NCBI RefSeq assembly: GCF_963678635.1
Contig: NC_087070.1
Location: 43,448,988 to 43,512,987, forward strand
Reading direction: 5' to 3'
DNA from: Symsagittifera roscoffensis
Taxonomy: Eukaryota; Xenacoelomorpha; Acoela; Convolutidae
Length of the DNA stretch: 64,000 bases
The translations under genes were made by a program, and so were the position numbers. Position 1 is the first letter of the stretch. The number at the start of each line of letters is the position of its first letter. The notes beneath the pieces were generated by a model. The model made no database searches and was not told where the DNA came from. It saw only the letters and a list, made by a program, of their open reading frames with translations. Of the stretch, positions 22,541 through 34,412 are shown piece by piece.

Positions 22541-23620
22541 AAAGAGAAAGAACACGGGAATCTTGAATCAATGGTAGAACGCGCGCTTAGTGCCCTCAGA
22601 TTTGCACCCAATGCTACACTCAAAATTACGCCATTCGAGGCACATCACAGCCGCGAAGCCAAAAAAGTTCTCCGAAACCTTATAAAGAAACCGTCGTTAC
22701 AAAACCTTAACTGGGAGAAGGTGTTGAGGCAAAATGTGCATGTTTAGACTCAAGTGACCCACGCGCGAGCAAAACAATGCCCACCCGACCGTAACCGATT
22801 GGAGTGAAAGGTCAGAGGCGGAGTCTGATGTTGAACACATCAATCACCCTAGGAACTTAGGGGAGGAGCAACTGGTCAGCGTATCTGGCGACGGTCCGAG
22901 AGACGGAAAGAGGAACGGTGGTTTCGAGCGAACACAGCAGCCGGAACCGGAAGGCCGGACGACTAGACCTCCTAGTAAACGGACGGAACTATTGTTTCAA
23001 TGGATCAAAGATAGAAATCAAATGTATAAATTACTGAATAAAAAAGTAATAGGAGAATCTAAACACACGTTAACACCAGAAAATTGGTCTGTGCTTAGAA
23101 AAAGTGGTGTATCAGAAAAGGCCAACAAATCGGTGACAATTTCGCCTAAAGAGAAAATCCCTAAGCCTTCAACGATGATGGACATCAAAAAGAGATGGGA
23201 GCTTAAGCAGGCACAAAGAACGTACCGGACAAACGCGACAGAGATCACAAAACTGGGATGACGACAAGGATTCAGATTCTGATTCGGAGTATGAGCCGTT
23301 TCGACCAACGGAAATGATAGCGGACGCACGAAACAAGTCGGAGGCCGGTCCAAGTCAGAGTGGTGTGCTAGGCACACCAAAAATGGTCACGGAGACACCA
23401 GCAGGGAAGAGGTTGTCCGAAGGAGAACGGCAAAACACAGAGCGCGAGGAAACGATCAGAAAAGCGAAAAGTGTGCCGAGCGTAAACGAAGATGTAGTGG
23501 CGGCTAAAGACTCTAAGAAAAAAGCGGAACGAGCGAAGAAGCAGAGATTGGTCTCTTACTCCAGTCAGGACTCGCAGGATTTGGAGAGGATGGGATCGCG
23601 AAAGAGTTAAATAAAACGTA
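22541..23620 (+). pseudogene. G2 C-terminal tail after integrase
   Basis: Remains of a polar, Lys/Glu/Ser-rich tail. Open pieces at 22992-23261 (MYKLLNKKVIGESKHTLTP) and 23314-23610 (charged, with KKKAERAKK). The MYKLLNKKVIG stretch resembles the post-integrase YRLL..K..G-type segment of related gypsy elements. G3 has a long Ser/Pro-rich tail at the same place. Confidence 0.5.
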
Positions 23621-23866
23621 CGGCGGTGTCAAAGTTTGGGGGAGTCATGATTGACAGCATTTTAAGGAGAGGCGCAAAAAGAGGGAAGGAGCGAGAGAAC
23701 GGGACACGAACTAAGAAGGTGCCATCGGAAATCGATGGAAGAATTTCCAACTAAAAGTTTAAAACTTTGTATGTATGCCCAGGGAGACAGCGGACCGCGG
23801 GTGTTAAAACTTAATCCTATTTCTGATTGTGTTATTTCAAATTACAAATTTAAAATTAGTCAACAT

Positions 23867-23873
23867 GAGGGAA
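23867..23873 (+). other. G2 polypurine tract
   Basis: gagggaa lies immediately 5' of the 3' LTR, the expected plus-strand priming site. Confidence 0.6.
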
Positions 23874-24116
23874 TGTCAAATTTATACATTTCGTAGGTTA
23901 GATTATTGAGTTCAGATATATAGTTTATATTAGTTATTGTGTTTGATCACTGGCGCCATTTGTGCTGTCTGAGATTCTGAAGCTAATTGATTAAGTACCT
24001 GGCAGCTGATATTGTGTGTGTGCGATATCTAAAACAGTTGAAGTTGTTAGAGTTTACAGTGAAGTTGGAGGATCATTTGATTCAAAATTCACAGTAAATA
24101 CAAACGCCTTTTTCTA
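23874..24116 (+). repeat. G2 3' LTR
   Basis: 243 bp, TGTCA start, ending tttttcta. Homologous to 18253-18497, with several substitutions and small indels. The flanking DNA resumes unit A. Confidence 0.9.
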
Positions 24117-24534
24117 AGTTCCGTTTGTAAAAAAAGACGTCTAGAAACGCACTTGAGGGCATTTATTGAAAATCCTAAAACTATTTTTGAGGAACAACAT
24201 TGTTGTCATGAAAAAATATGAATTACAATTTCTATTCTGAAGGAAAACGTTCCGAAGAAAGCATACAAATTATCGTTTTCTTGAACTACCCAAAAGTAGG
24301 TTTGTAAGTCGGAATTTTTCAGGCCGAAAAATTTTTAAGCAAAAGTTTTTTGAAAAAGGTGAATATACAAAGTTAGGGCTAGTAGAATTACAAATTGCAG
24401 GAGTAAAAGAAAACATAAAAAACAACTACCATAAAACTGCAAATGGCAAAAAATTCTAAGATGAGACAACTAGGTCGAAAAAATTAAGCAGACAAAAAAC
24501 TTGACGGCAATTTTTTTAAAGGATTACTTTCCGT

Positions 24535-24760
24535 TTAAGCAAAACAGGGCATGTTCAGATTCGAACCCAAGACCATTGCCTCCCCAGTCGTATTCTTTAC
24601 TTCCAGACTAAGTGTACCGGAGACGCTTGGAATTTTAAACTCATTACGAACCAAGATACCAAGTGAACAAAGTGATTCTCGTAAACAAATTTTTAACCCA
24701 AAAAGTTTACATTCCGATTTGATAACGCTTGCTAATCGCAAGTGTAACAAAAATACAAGT
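24535..24760 (-). repeat. tRNA-related SINE-like repeat S1, copy 1
   Basis: On the minus strand a tRNA-like box A (ttagtctggaagt) and box B (gggttcgaatc) are followed by a T-rich tail. About 150 bp away is a conserved hairpin, cgcttgctaatcgcaag. Five copies with this layout occur in the window, all on the minus strand. Confidence 0.65.
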
Positions 24761-26639
24761 AAAATAGCTATGGCAAATTTCGGTATCCGACTGCTTGAAA
24801 CGAAAAATTTGGTTCTTTGTGATTGAACGTTTAAACCCACTGACAAGAAAAGAAAATGATAAAAACTGTTATTTGAGCAAAAAAAAAACAAAGTTTCGAC
24901 TTTAAGTAAGTTCTTTTTCAAGTTTTTTTGATATTTTCTGTCGTTTGATTTCCCGTTTCTTTTTGATATTCTTTTTAGTGGTACTTGCACAGCAACCAGC
25001 TACATTTGTTTCTTATTTAGGAATTGTTAATAAGACACAGAAATTGTTAGTAAGACAAGAAGTTTTGCACCACTTGCGATACAACAAAAACATAAAAATG
25101 ATAAGTTGAAAAAAAAATGTTGAAAAAAATCTAGATGAACTAAAACTTTCGCTTGTCTAGATAAAAAAAAAACATTTAGGTGTCCAGCTAAAGCTTAAAA
25201 AGGTATGTGTTTGATATGGAATGAATTCGCCATGCTGATAAGGCACAAAAATTGTGATTTAAAAAAATGGAATTTGCCCAAAACCTTACTTGTTTCTCTA
25301 CTCATTTAAAAATGAAGAGTAAAATTTTTGAGATAACCTTTCTCGCAGAAAAAATTCAGGAGCCGCCTCTTCTGCAGGAACCATTATCGCAACCACTTCT
25401 TTAAGATGAATTTCTTGTCTCAGATTTGATTGTGTAAATTTCAAAAAAAATCAAAGAATTTCTAAAAATAACATCTAAAGTTCTAACAAACAGTCAAAAA
25501 GGTTTCCAAAGAAGAGAAAAGTCCAAAAAATAATCAATTAATCGAAATTGACAGTATGGGAACGATAGCTTTTTGTGTGAAAAAGAGGTCATAGTCGCTT
25601 AGGCAGAAGAAATTAACTGAACCTGTCATTTCTATTAAACCCAAAATCTCAGAGAAATCTTAAGCAGTTTTTAAAAAAAACTCCCAAAAAGTCAAAATTT
25701 TGGTTTTTCCCAGGGCCAAAACTTTTGGTGTCAGAAAAACTTGCGAATAGTTTCAAAAACAAATAAGCTTCATTCAACCTGTGTGTTGAATTAAACCCGA
25801 AATCTCAAATAGGGCAGGGTGGTTTAAGAGAATATTCAAACAGTAAAACGGTTAAAACTCAAAAAATTGGATATTGCGAGGGCCATAATTTTATGAGTAA
25901 GAATATTTTGGGCGTAGTGGGCGTAGTCACTCTTGCAGGGAGTTTTTGAAACCTATCTATTCATTAAAACCAAAAACTAGATTTAGAGGGTATTTTTCGA
26001 GAAAACGAGAAAAAAAATCAAAAATATGGGTAAAATACTCCCCCACAGACTTTTTCGAAGGCTGTAGACTGAGGGGTCAACTAAAAAGTGACTCTTGGGG
26101 AGTATACAGACACACAGGGGAGTAGGCGGTTTTTCTATTGATACCCTTTTTTGAAAACCAGAAGTTTCTGAAAAAAAAACTAATAATTTTTAAAAACAGT
26201 TTGGAAATAATATTCAATTAAGAAAAAAAGAAAATTTAACAAACAGATTGCTAAACGTACAACCAATATGAAAAGTGCAGAGCTGACTGTTCAAGTTGAA
26301 TCGACGCAAAATTAGGTTATTAAACCGATGAAAAATAGGCCCAAGTAATTTCGGACGAGGGAAACAAAAATTATTTGGGAAACAAAAATTTTAGGGAAAC
26401 AAAAATTTCGGACGAGGGAAACAAAAATTTTAGGGAAGCAAAAATACAAAAAAGGAAGTACAACGTCAATGCAAGCAAAGTTAAAAATTGTAGGAGTAAA
26501 TCAAACTCTAAAAGAAACAAAAGAAAATGTGCGCAGCAAGAAAATAGATTTCAAGATATGAAAACTAAGCCGACTACAGATAGGCAGACAAATAGTTGGC
26601 CGACATGTTTTTTCGAAACGAAAAATTCCCCATTGAAAA

Positions 26640-26825
26640 AATAGGTCCTGGTCAAATTCGAAGCCAAGATCTTGCCGTCTAGGCTTTGCCGTCCCAAGCA
26701 TATTTGTAACCTCCAGGCTAAGTTGTCAACCCGACAACAGGCTATATTCCAGTCTATATTCCATATTCTGTATATTGCAGCTTGATAACGCTTGCTAATC
26801 GCAAGCGTAAATAAGGAAAAAGAAG
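26640..26825 (-). repeat. tRNA-related SINE-like repeat S1, copy 2
   Basis: Box A ttagcctggaggt, degraded box B (ggcttcgaatt), anticodon-arm-like cttgggacgg, and the hairpin acgcttgctaatcgcaagcg at about 26789. Occupies a second S1 position in unit A, equivalent to 34195 in unit C. Confidence 0.6.
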
Positions 26826-28420
26826 CAACCTCGACTTTGAATAAGTTCTTGAATTTTTTTCGGAATTTTTTTTAATTTTGATTTTTGTTTCTTTTTGATT
26901 TTTGTTTTAGTGATAGTTGAACAGCAACCAACTTACTTTGCTTTCGTCAGGATTTTTAACACGCAACTTGTAAAATTTCGCGCCACATGCAATACCAGAT
27001 AAGATAGCATTGTAAGCCAGCAGACAAAAAACGAAAGCCAATTAGTCAAACAAATGCTGAAAAAAACTTTTTTTAAAAAAGTCAAAATTTGTCTCACAGC
27101 AAAAGAAGCTCGAGGGTTCAATGAATACTCGAAGAAATTTATCAAATGACAGCTAAGCCGACAAAACCTTAGTAAAAACAACCCATTTGAGAAAAAACAA
27201 AAAATTTTTGTTTAAAAATTTTTGTTCTTTTAAAATCTGAAATTTAAAAATGTTTTTTTTTTGAGAACTGATGGGCGTAAACTTGTGTTTTTCTTCAAAT
27301 GGCGCAAAATTAGATCTCTAAACCGATAAAACAAGCAAAATCATTTAAGCAGAAAAAAGTTTTGAAACAAAAAAAACACGAGGAAGTAAACGTACAAATT
27401 AGGGAAATAAATTAACAAAACTACTACTAAAATAGACAGAGCCAGCAGACTATTAGAAAAAAAATAATGAAAGCAAGTATATAGACAAAAAACTGATGTT
27501 TTTTGGATGAACGTTATTTTTGACTTTCAAAGAAAAAGTAGATACCCTTAAGGGTCTTTGAATTTCGAGAACGAATATGATTGGCACTTTTTGCCTAAGT
27601 AAACCCAATTTGACAAAACTGGATTTCAAAGCTTTTCTTGTTCGAAAGTAAAGCTTTTGTCTTCTTTTCAACAAAAAAAATGGAGTCGATCTGCGAAAAA
27701 CTCAAGTTGAGCTTGAACAATAATTTCAATCCTTTTCTTGAAAAAAAACTAAAAAATCATCACGACCTATATATGTGGAAAATGATTCGCTTGATAAGAT
27801 CGCTCGATAAGAAAAAATTACAAAATTATAGCTATCTTCCCTTTTCCTGCACTTGCGAATTTTTAAAGTGATTTTTGTGAACATTGTGCGTTTGTTACAA
27901 AAAGTAGCTTGCGAACTAATTAAGCCATTACAAGTTTAATTGGCATAAAAAAACTCGTAAATTCCCTTGTTAGACCATAAAATTGACGCTTATTTTAAAT
28001 TGAATATCACGAGAAGAAATTGCTAATAGGGAAGAAAGATCCAAATTTTGAAAAAAAAGCCGACAACAAGCAGACAAACGATAATCTATCTTTTTCCCAA
28101 AAAAAAATTTTCGGTTTAAAAAATTTTGCTTCCGGCCATAAACAAAGTGAGCAAACAAAATCACTGAATTCAATGTGCTGAAAGAGCTGTCGCATTTGAC
28201 TTTGTTTTGGAGCACATAACATATTACACGTGCTCTTTGTTTGCAAATTTTTTTAAAGAAAATCTTATAACTGGTTACAATTCCTCTGCTAGTCAGAAGA
28301 GTTATTTTTGTTCCAATTACCAAAAAAGGTTTGCTTCTTTTTTGTTTCATTTTTTTCACCATTCAAAACGAGGTAGCACAAATAATTATCAAGATAGGTT
28401 GAGCGGTTTATCATTCCATC

Positions 28421-29244
28421 TAGACGCAATTCGAATGATCATATCAAAATCCATTCAGACGCAATTCGAACGACCATACCAAAATCCATCCAGACGCAAT
28501 TCGAACGACCATATCAAAATCCATCCAGACGCAATTCGAACGACCATATCAAAATCCATCCAGACGGAATTCGAACGACCATATCAAAATCCATCCAGAC
28601 GGAATTCGAACGACCATATCAAAATCGATCCAGACGCAATTCGAACGACCATATCAAAATCCATCCAGACGCAATTCGAACGACCATATCAAAATCCATC
28701 CAGACGCAATTCGAACGACCATATCAAAATCCATCCAGACGCAATTCGAACGACCATATCAAAATCCATCCAGACGGAATTCGAACGACCATATCAAAAT
28801 CGATCCAGACGCAATTCGAACGACCATATCAAAATCCATCCAGACGCAATTCGAACGACCATATCAAAATCCATCCAGACGCAATTCGAACGACCATATC
28901 AAAATCCATCCAGACGCAATTCGAACGACCATATCAAAATCCATCCAGACGCAATTCGAACGACCATATCAAAATCCATCCAGACGCAATTCGAACGACC
29001 ATATCAAAATCCATCCAGACGGAATTCGAACGACCATATCAAAATCGATCCAGACGCAATTCGAACGACCATATCAAAATCCATCCAGACGCAATTCGAA
29101 CGACCATATCAAAATTCATCCAGACGCAATTCGAACGACCATATCAAAATACATCCAGACGCAATTCGAACGACCATATCAAAATCCATCCAGACGCAAT
29201 TCGAACGACCGTATCAAAATCCATCCAGGCGCAATTCGAACGAG
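28421..29244. repeat. 35-bp minisatellite, about 23.5 copies
   Basis: The unit starts cagacgcaattcgaacgacc and continues atatcaaaatccatc (35 bp). Variants cggaattc and cgatc co-occur in units starting at 28596, 28771 and 29016, so blocks of 5 and 7 units have been amplified together. Because 35 is not a multiple of three and the unit lacks stops in all phases used, it produces a spurious 384-codon open frame. The equivalent place in unit C (about 37240-37275) holds a single diverged unit. Confidence 0.95.
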
Positions 29245-29252
29245 ATATATAT

Positions 29253-29290
<38 letters not shown>

Positions 29291-29291
29291 C
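29244..29291. repeat. (TA)n microsatellite
   Basis: gatatata... with one interruption (aaata) directly abuts the minisatellite end. Confidence 0.95.
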
Positions 29292-29344
29292 CGGACGGAT
29301 GACACAGATGACACAGATGGTACCCCCGTGTGAGTGTGATTTAA

Positions 29345-31375
29345 AACGTTCGTGTCTTTGAAATTCAAAAAAATTTCAAACTATTATATTTCGACACTTA
29401 GAAACTTTTTCAGCTTTTTTGAAATCCAAAGCACAAATTATTTTTCCTGTGACCGTTACCTGATGTACCTAAAATTGGACGGAAAACAATGCAACAATAC
29501 AATTAATGCGTTCAAGACCACCAGTTTTACCAGTTTTATGCCATTGCAGTCTGGTATTTGCTTCACGCGTGCAACTAGCTGCTCAAAGACAATAGTTTAA
29601 AAAAAGTTTAGAGTGTCTATCCATTGGTGCATTTACTTCTTTGTAATTACAGCCCGATTAATTGTTGTCTGATTGAGAACTGCTACTTGAGAAAAAAAAA
29701 CTTCCACTGTGAATAAATTCATCGTAATTTTTAAAAATATTTCTGAAGTCTGATTTCCCGATTTTTTGTTCCAACCATTGAAAAAGGGGAGGAAATTTGT
29801 ATTCGGAAGTCTCTTAGTTTTTTCTCCACGCAAAACGAGGTACCACAAAAATTCATAAGACTGGGTTGAATGATATATCATATGAAAACCCTTTCAATCG
29901 TGATTCCAAAAAAATCCCAGTGTCGAGAAAAACGATTTTAATATTTTCGTTTTTGTCTAACTTCGACCAAATGATAGCCTGTTAAATTAGTCATTTAGAC
30001 TAAACAACTCAATTTTTCTAAGCGGAAACTAGTTTCTGAAGTTATATTTGGCACTTCACTCATAAAATTTTTTTCTAAATTAAAAAAAAAATTAGTTCCA
30101 AGAAATAGAAAAAGTTTTTAAATTAGTTTGTTATTCTTTTTTTCAAAACAACTGTTGCCAATTATGCTTAGCTGACTAGTTTTTGTCAAAGTGTGTATAA
30201 TTTTATCGACACACCACGAACAAAAAAAGACACAAATCACAAATTTGAAAAATTTAATTTTTTAAGGACTTTTATTTGTAGTTTTTATGAATATGGTCTT
30301 CGGAACATATTGCGCAACTTGCACAGCAACCGGCTGTCCTGGTTTTATTATTATTTTTAATACGCAACTTGCAAAATTTTGCAAATTTGCAATACCACAC
30401 AGCATAGAAATGTAAATTAGCAGACAAAAAACGAAACGAAAGCCAATCGGTCCCAAAATTGCTTTAAAAAAAAACAATTATTATTACAAAAAACACTAAA
30501 CTTGTCTCAAATGATAATTAGTTCGATGAAAACACAATCAGCAAAAAGCATTTCGACGTTAAAAGAATATTGAAAAACTTTTATCAAGTGGCAGCTAAGC
30601 CCAGAAAACTTGAGAAAGCTATATTCATTTGAGACGAAACAAAATTGTTGTCTTTTTACTTTTGTGTTTCCGCGGGAACTTCAAAAACTTGCAATTACAA
30701 TGAACAAAATCAATGAACGCAAGTGAAAAGATAAAAAAAACTGATGTGTTCTTCGGGGGGAAACCAACTGTCGACTTTCACAGAAAAAGTAGATGCCCTA
30801 AAGGCTCTCTGCATTTCTAGAACAAATATGATTGGCGCTTTTTTGCTTAAGTAAACCCAATTTAAGAAAATTGGATCAATGTGTAATTTTTATTTCCGTT
30901 GAGAAATTAGAAAGTTAAAATCCACTTTTGATATCAGAAGTCGATCACGTTTTCTGTAGTTTTCATTTTTTTGTTTGATAATACACTTTGTCTTCCTTTA
31001 ATTGAAAATGTCGTGAATTTAAAAAGAAATCAAAATTCGAACCGCAAAAAACGAAATTGAGCGTGAACGAAAATAAGACTTTTTCTGAAGAAAAAGCCGT
31101 CAAGACATATTTACGTAACAATCTCTTTCTTCTTTTAAACTTGATGAGAGAAAATAAACAAAACTATAGCTACTTTCCTTTTACCTCCGAATGAAAATTT
31201 TCCAGGTGATTTTTGTCCCTATAGTCCGATTGTTACAAAAAAAAGAATGCAAACTAATAGGTCAGGACAAATATAATTAGATTACTTACACTTGTAAAAT
31301 CCTTTGTTACACCATAAAATTGAGAGGTGACCAAAAACTAGTTTGAATTAAAAATTTCGTACCGTTGACTAAAAA
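29345..31375. repeat. 6-kb tandem unit, copy B (partial)
   Basis: Begins with a block homologous to 31380 onward of unit C (aaactttttcagctt and aatc(c/t)(a/g)aagcac), contains the secreted-gene remnant, then jumps to the cgaggta(c/g)ca...ataatt(a/c)at block and to the 27-28 kb-type blocks (about 30350-31330). Large internal deletions relative to A and C. No gene is supported. Confidence 0.7.
29500..29660 (-). pseudogene. Remnant of the small secreted-protein gene, copy B
   Basis: DNA from about 29520 matches the 3' third of the genes in units A and C: gccattgcagt(c/t)tgg, ttcacgcgtgcaac(t/c)agctgctca, gtgtc(t/g)(a/g)tccat and tctttgtaat(t/c)a. Stops and frameshifts interrupt it and the 5' two thirds are missing. 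Confidence 0.7.
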
Positions 31376-31688
31376 AAACGAAATTTTAACTAATTTAACT
31401 AGATTGTTGGAAACTTTTCAGCTTTGTTTGGAATCTGAAGCACGGCCAATAGGACTTTAATATGATAACACACTTTATTCCCAGTGAGTTTTACCTAATT
31501 TCTAAAACTATACGAAAAAAAAAACATTAGCTAATCCATAGTCTCTTCTAGTCTTTGTAAGTGAATTGGTCGGAACAAAAACTGTCAAAAAACCAAATAA
31601 TCCCTAATTTAACAGTTGTATGACCGTTTAATTCGAGCAAGGCCACCAATATTACCAACTTTTAAACCATTGCAGTTTGGTATATAGT

Positions 31689-32009
31689 TCACGCATACAA
31701 CCAGCTGCTCACAGCCAAGAGTTCAAAATTACTTAAGTGTCGGTCCGTTGCAGCAGCTACCTCTTTGTAATCATAGCCAGGTAAAAAATCTCTCTCACCA
31801 ACTGTTGCCTCGAAAGCATGCAAACAGTAAAAACTACTGAAAGTGGCGCAATAGTCATAATGGTCGTAGGAAATACCACTTCGCGGAATTTCGAAAGTTA
31901 TCGATGACCAATAAAGTCGAGCGCTAGGCTCGATAACAGTATCAGAAGGGGGTTGCTCAGAACAAAAAGCTGAAACGATTAGATAAAACAACGCTAAACA
32001 CTGAAGCAT
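31689..32009 (-). CDS. Small secreted two-cysteine protein, copy C
   Basis: Intact 106-codon single-exon frame, same length as the copy in unit A. Signal peptide MLQCLALFYLIVSAFC; mature part with LYWSSITFEIPRSGISYDH, then YDYCATFSSFYCL (C-X7-C), FLPGYDYKEVAAATDRHL and a VSSWLYA end. It differs from copy A at roughly a quarter of positions, with no frame damage and clustered conservation around the WSSITFEIPR and cysteine blocks. Its upstream region is homologous to that of copy A, but the TATA-like ctataaat is ctatcaac here. Likely secreted; function and family unknown. Confidence 0.7.
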   Translation of the reverse strand: MLQCLALFYLIVSAFCSEQPPSDTVIEPSARLYWSSITFEIPRSGISYDHYDYCATFSSFYCLHAFEATVGERDFLPGYDYKEVAAATDRHLSNFELLAVSSWLYA

Positions 32010-32599
32010 TACGAACGTCTATTTTGTTAAATAGTAACACTTAACGAATCGAATAATTAAATGAAAACTATTTATTTTAAAGTTCAAATGATGACATCAG
32101 CCACATTTAGACGATTGACGAGCTTTGAAGAAAAGCAAAGTTGATAGAAATTGGCAAACAATCCAGGCTGGCGGAGAATATTTGACGCAGTGTGATGAAT
32201 CTTTTTGAGCTTAAGAACTTTATTTTTGTAGCCTCGTCTTTATCACTTGCGAAACGACAACTAAGAAAACTTCAAAATGTTGTCTGGAATGATGTTTTAT
32301 TTGCAGAAAAGACGTCCAGAAACACATTCGAAGGCATTTTTTGAAAATTCAAAAACAATTTTGAGCGAAAAAAAATTTTGCCTTGAAAAAATTAATACTA
32401 AGAGATTTTTAACGTTTTGAGCGATCCGAAAAAAGCATTCAAACTATGGTTCTTTCGAACAACCCAAAAATAGGTCTGCAAGCCGAATGATTAGTAGAAC
32501 TACCAATTGCAGGATTAAAATAAAACATAGAAGGCATCTACAAAAAAACTACAGCAAAACAATCTAAGAAGTGACATTTTTTTTGAAACGGAATATTTA

Positions 32600-32820
32600 C
32601 CGTTAAAAAAAACAGATTCTGGTCAGAATCGAACCCTCGACCTTTGGCGTCCCAGGCGAGTTCGTTACTTCCAGACTAAGTGTGCTGGAGGCGCTTGGAA
32701 TTTTGAACTCATTATGAACCAAGAAACTAAATGATTCGAATGAATCGTTAAACAAGTTGCTAACCCGAAAAATCTATATTCCGATTTGATAGCGCTTGCT
32801 AATCGCAAGCGTAATAAAAA
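32600..32820 (-). repeat. tRNA-related SINE-like repeat S1, copy 3
   Basis: Box A ttagtctggaagt, box B gagggttcgattc, anticodon-arm-like gcctgggacgcc, and hairpin gcgcttgctaatcgcaagcg near 32792. It has the best-preserved tRNA-like half of the family, but the acceptor stem does not pair, so it is not a tRNA gene. Confidence 0.65.
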
Positions 32821-34194
32821 TACAATTGAATTCTTTTCTAAGAACCCAATGACAAAAATAGAAAATAAGTATAGAAAAAAAAACAGTTATTTGGGCAAAA
32901 AAAGACGAAATGAAATTGCTATACTGATGCGGCGCTAAAAAAGTAATTTCAAAAATTGGTCTTTGACCGAAACCCCTTTTTTTTCTTCTAAATTAAGTAA
33001 GAACAAAATGAATTGAAAAAAACTTGAAGATGATCAAGTTTCCCAAGAAGATATCATTTCTGTTACAAAAAAAATAAGGAATGGCCGCTTAAGCAGCGAA
33101 GATTTTCAAATATAGGTTTCTCGATTGAACGCAACCTGAGAATTCGACCGATAGTTTTCGCGTAAAGCCAAAAAAGTTTGCAGAGTCAGTTATAAAAGTT
33201 GGCTTTCAATAACCTGTTGTTTCGATTTAAACCTATGATATCAGATTTGGCAGGATAATAAGCGAGAAAAATCCAAAAACCGTCAACTAATCAAAAACTT
33301 GAAATTTCCGAGAACCATAGTTTTTGTGTGAAAAAATAGTGCGTAGCCACTTCAGCAAAAACGATTAACTGAACATGTAGGTTTGATTGAACCAAAAATC
33401 TCAGACTTAGGAGGGTAGTTCTCAAGAAATGTCAAAAAACATAGAAAAAAAAACGACCAAAAAATCAAAATTTTGACTTTGCCGAAGGCCATATTTTTTA
33501 GTGTCAGAAGAATTTGGGAGTACCAGCATAAGCCAATGAGCTTTTCACAACCCATTCTTTCAATTGAAGCCAAAAACTCAAATTCGGCAGGGTAGTTTTC
33601 GAGATCATTCAAAAATTTTAACAAATGGTCAAAAACCAACAACTTGACTATTCCGAGGGAGCTCAAGCAGGGAGTTTCCGAAACCATTCTATTCATTGGA
33701 ATCGAAAACTAAGATTTCAAGGGGGTATTTTCAAAAAAAAACGAAAAAAATCAAAAATATGGTTCAATTATTCCCCCACAGACTATTTCAAACGCTGTAG
33801 ACAGAGGGGTCAAGTAAGAAGAGACTCTAGGGGAATATACAGGCACACAGGAGAGTAAGCGGTCTTTCATTGAATACCCCTTTTTGAAAATCAGCAGAAG
33901 TTTCTGAGAAAAACTATTATTTTTTACATGGACTTGGAAATAATTTCCTTTAAGGAAAAAAAAGTTTCAACGAATAGATTGGTAAAAACACAACCAACAC
34001 TAAAAGTGCGGAGTGGCGTGTTCAAGATGTCTTTCCCTTGAAACGACCCAAAATTTGTTCATTGAACCCATAAAAATAGGCCAAAATATTTTGGGCTGAG
34101 AAGTTTTTTAAAGCGAAACAAAAGTAAACAAAAATAGGCATACAAATAGCTGGTTGACAATGTTATTTGAAAGAGTATACTTCCTCTTTGGAAA

Positions 34195-34412
34195 AAAACA
34201 GGTCCTGGTCAACTTCGAACCCAAGACTGTTTCCGTCCCAGGCATATTCGTTACTTCCGGGCTAAGTTGGCGTGAACGCATAGATGTTTGAATTCAATAT
34301 GAACCAAGAAACAAGTTAATCAAGTGATTCTTCTAAGCAAGTTGTTAAAACGATAAAAAAAACAGTCAATATTCCAGATTGATAACGCTTGCTAATAGCA
34401 AGCGTAAACAAA
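34195..34412 (-). repeat. tRNA-related SINE-like repeat S1, copy 4
   Basis: Box A ttagcccggaagt, box B gggttcgaag, anticodon-arm-like gcctgggacgg, and hairpin acgcttgctaatagcaagcg (stem preserved, loop changed). Confidence 0.65.

Larger units (their letters stand above)
18253..24116 (+). mobile_element. Ty3/gypsy LTR retrotransposon G2, decayed
   Basis: Bounded by two ~244-bp LTRs, with a primer site, decayed gag, protease, RT, RNase H, integrase, a C-terminal tail and a polypurine tract in standard gypsy order. It is inserted in repeat unit A; unit C (32285-32295) preserves the empty site. Flanks suggest a degraded 4-5-bp target duplication (gttt/gttc). Many stops and frameshifts make it inactive. 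Confidence 0.9.
24117..28420. repeat. 6-kb tandem unit, copy A (right part)
   Basis: Collinear with unit C 32291-37240 by successive shared blocks: aagacgtctagaaacgca, two SINE-like copies, the gaggggtcaa...cacaggggagtag block (about 26070 against 33800), the gggtctttgaatttcgagaacg block (about 27550) and the block ending at a cgaggtagca...aataattatcaa sequence. No gene is supported; the short open frames are incidental. Confidence 0.8.

Noticed and set aside
28421-29244. CRISPR-like array
   Set aside because: Repeats are contiguous with no unique spacers, and the window is clearly eukaryotic.
28207-29361. 384-codon open frame with a 35-residue repeat peptide
   Set aside because: It is a by-product of the 35-bp minisatellite, which has no stop in the phases used; no signal, start context or relative supports coding.
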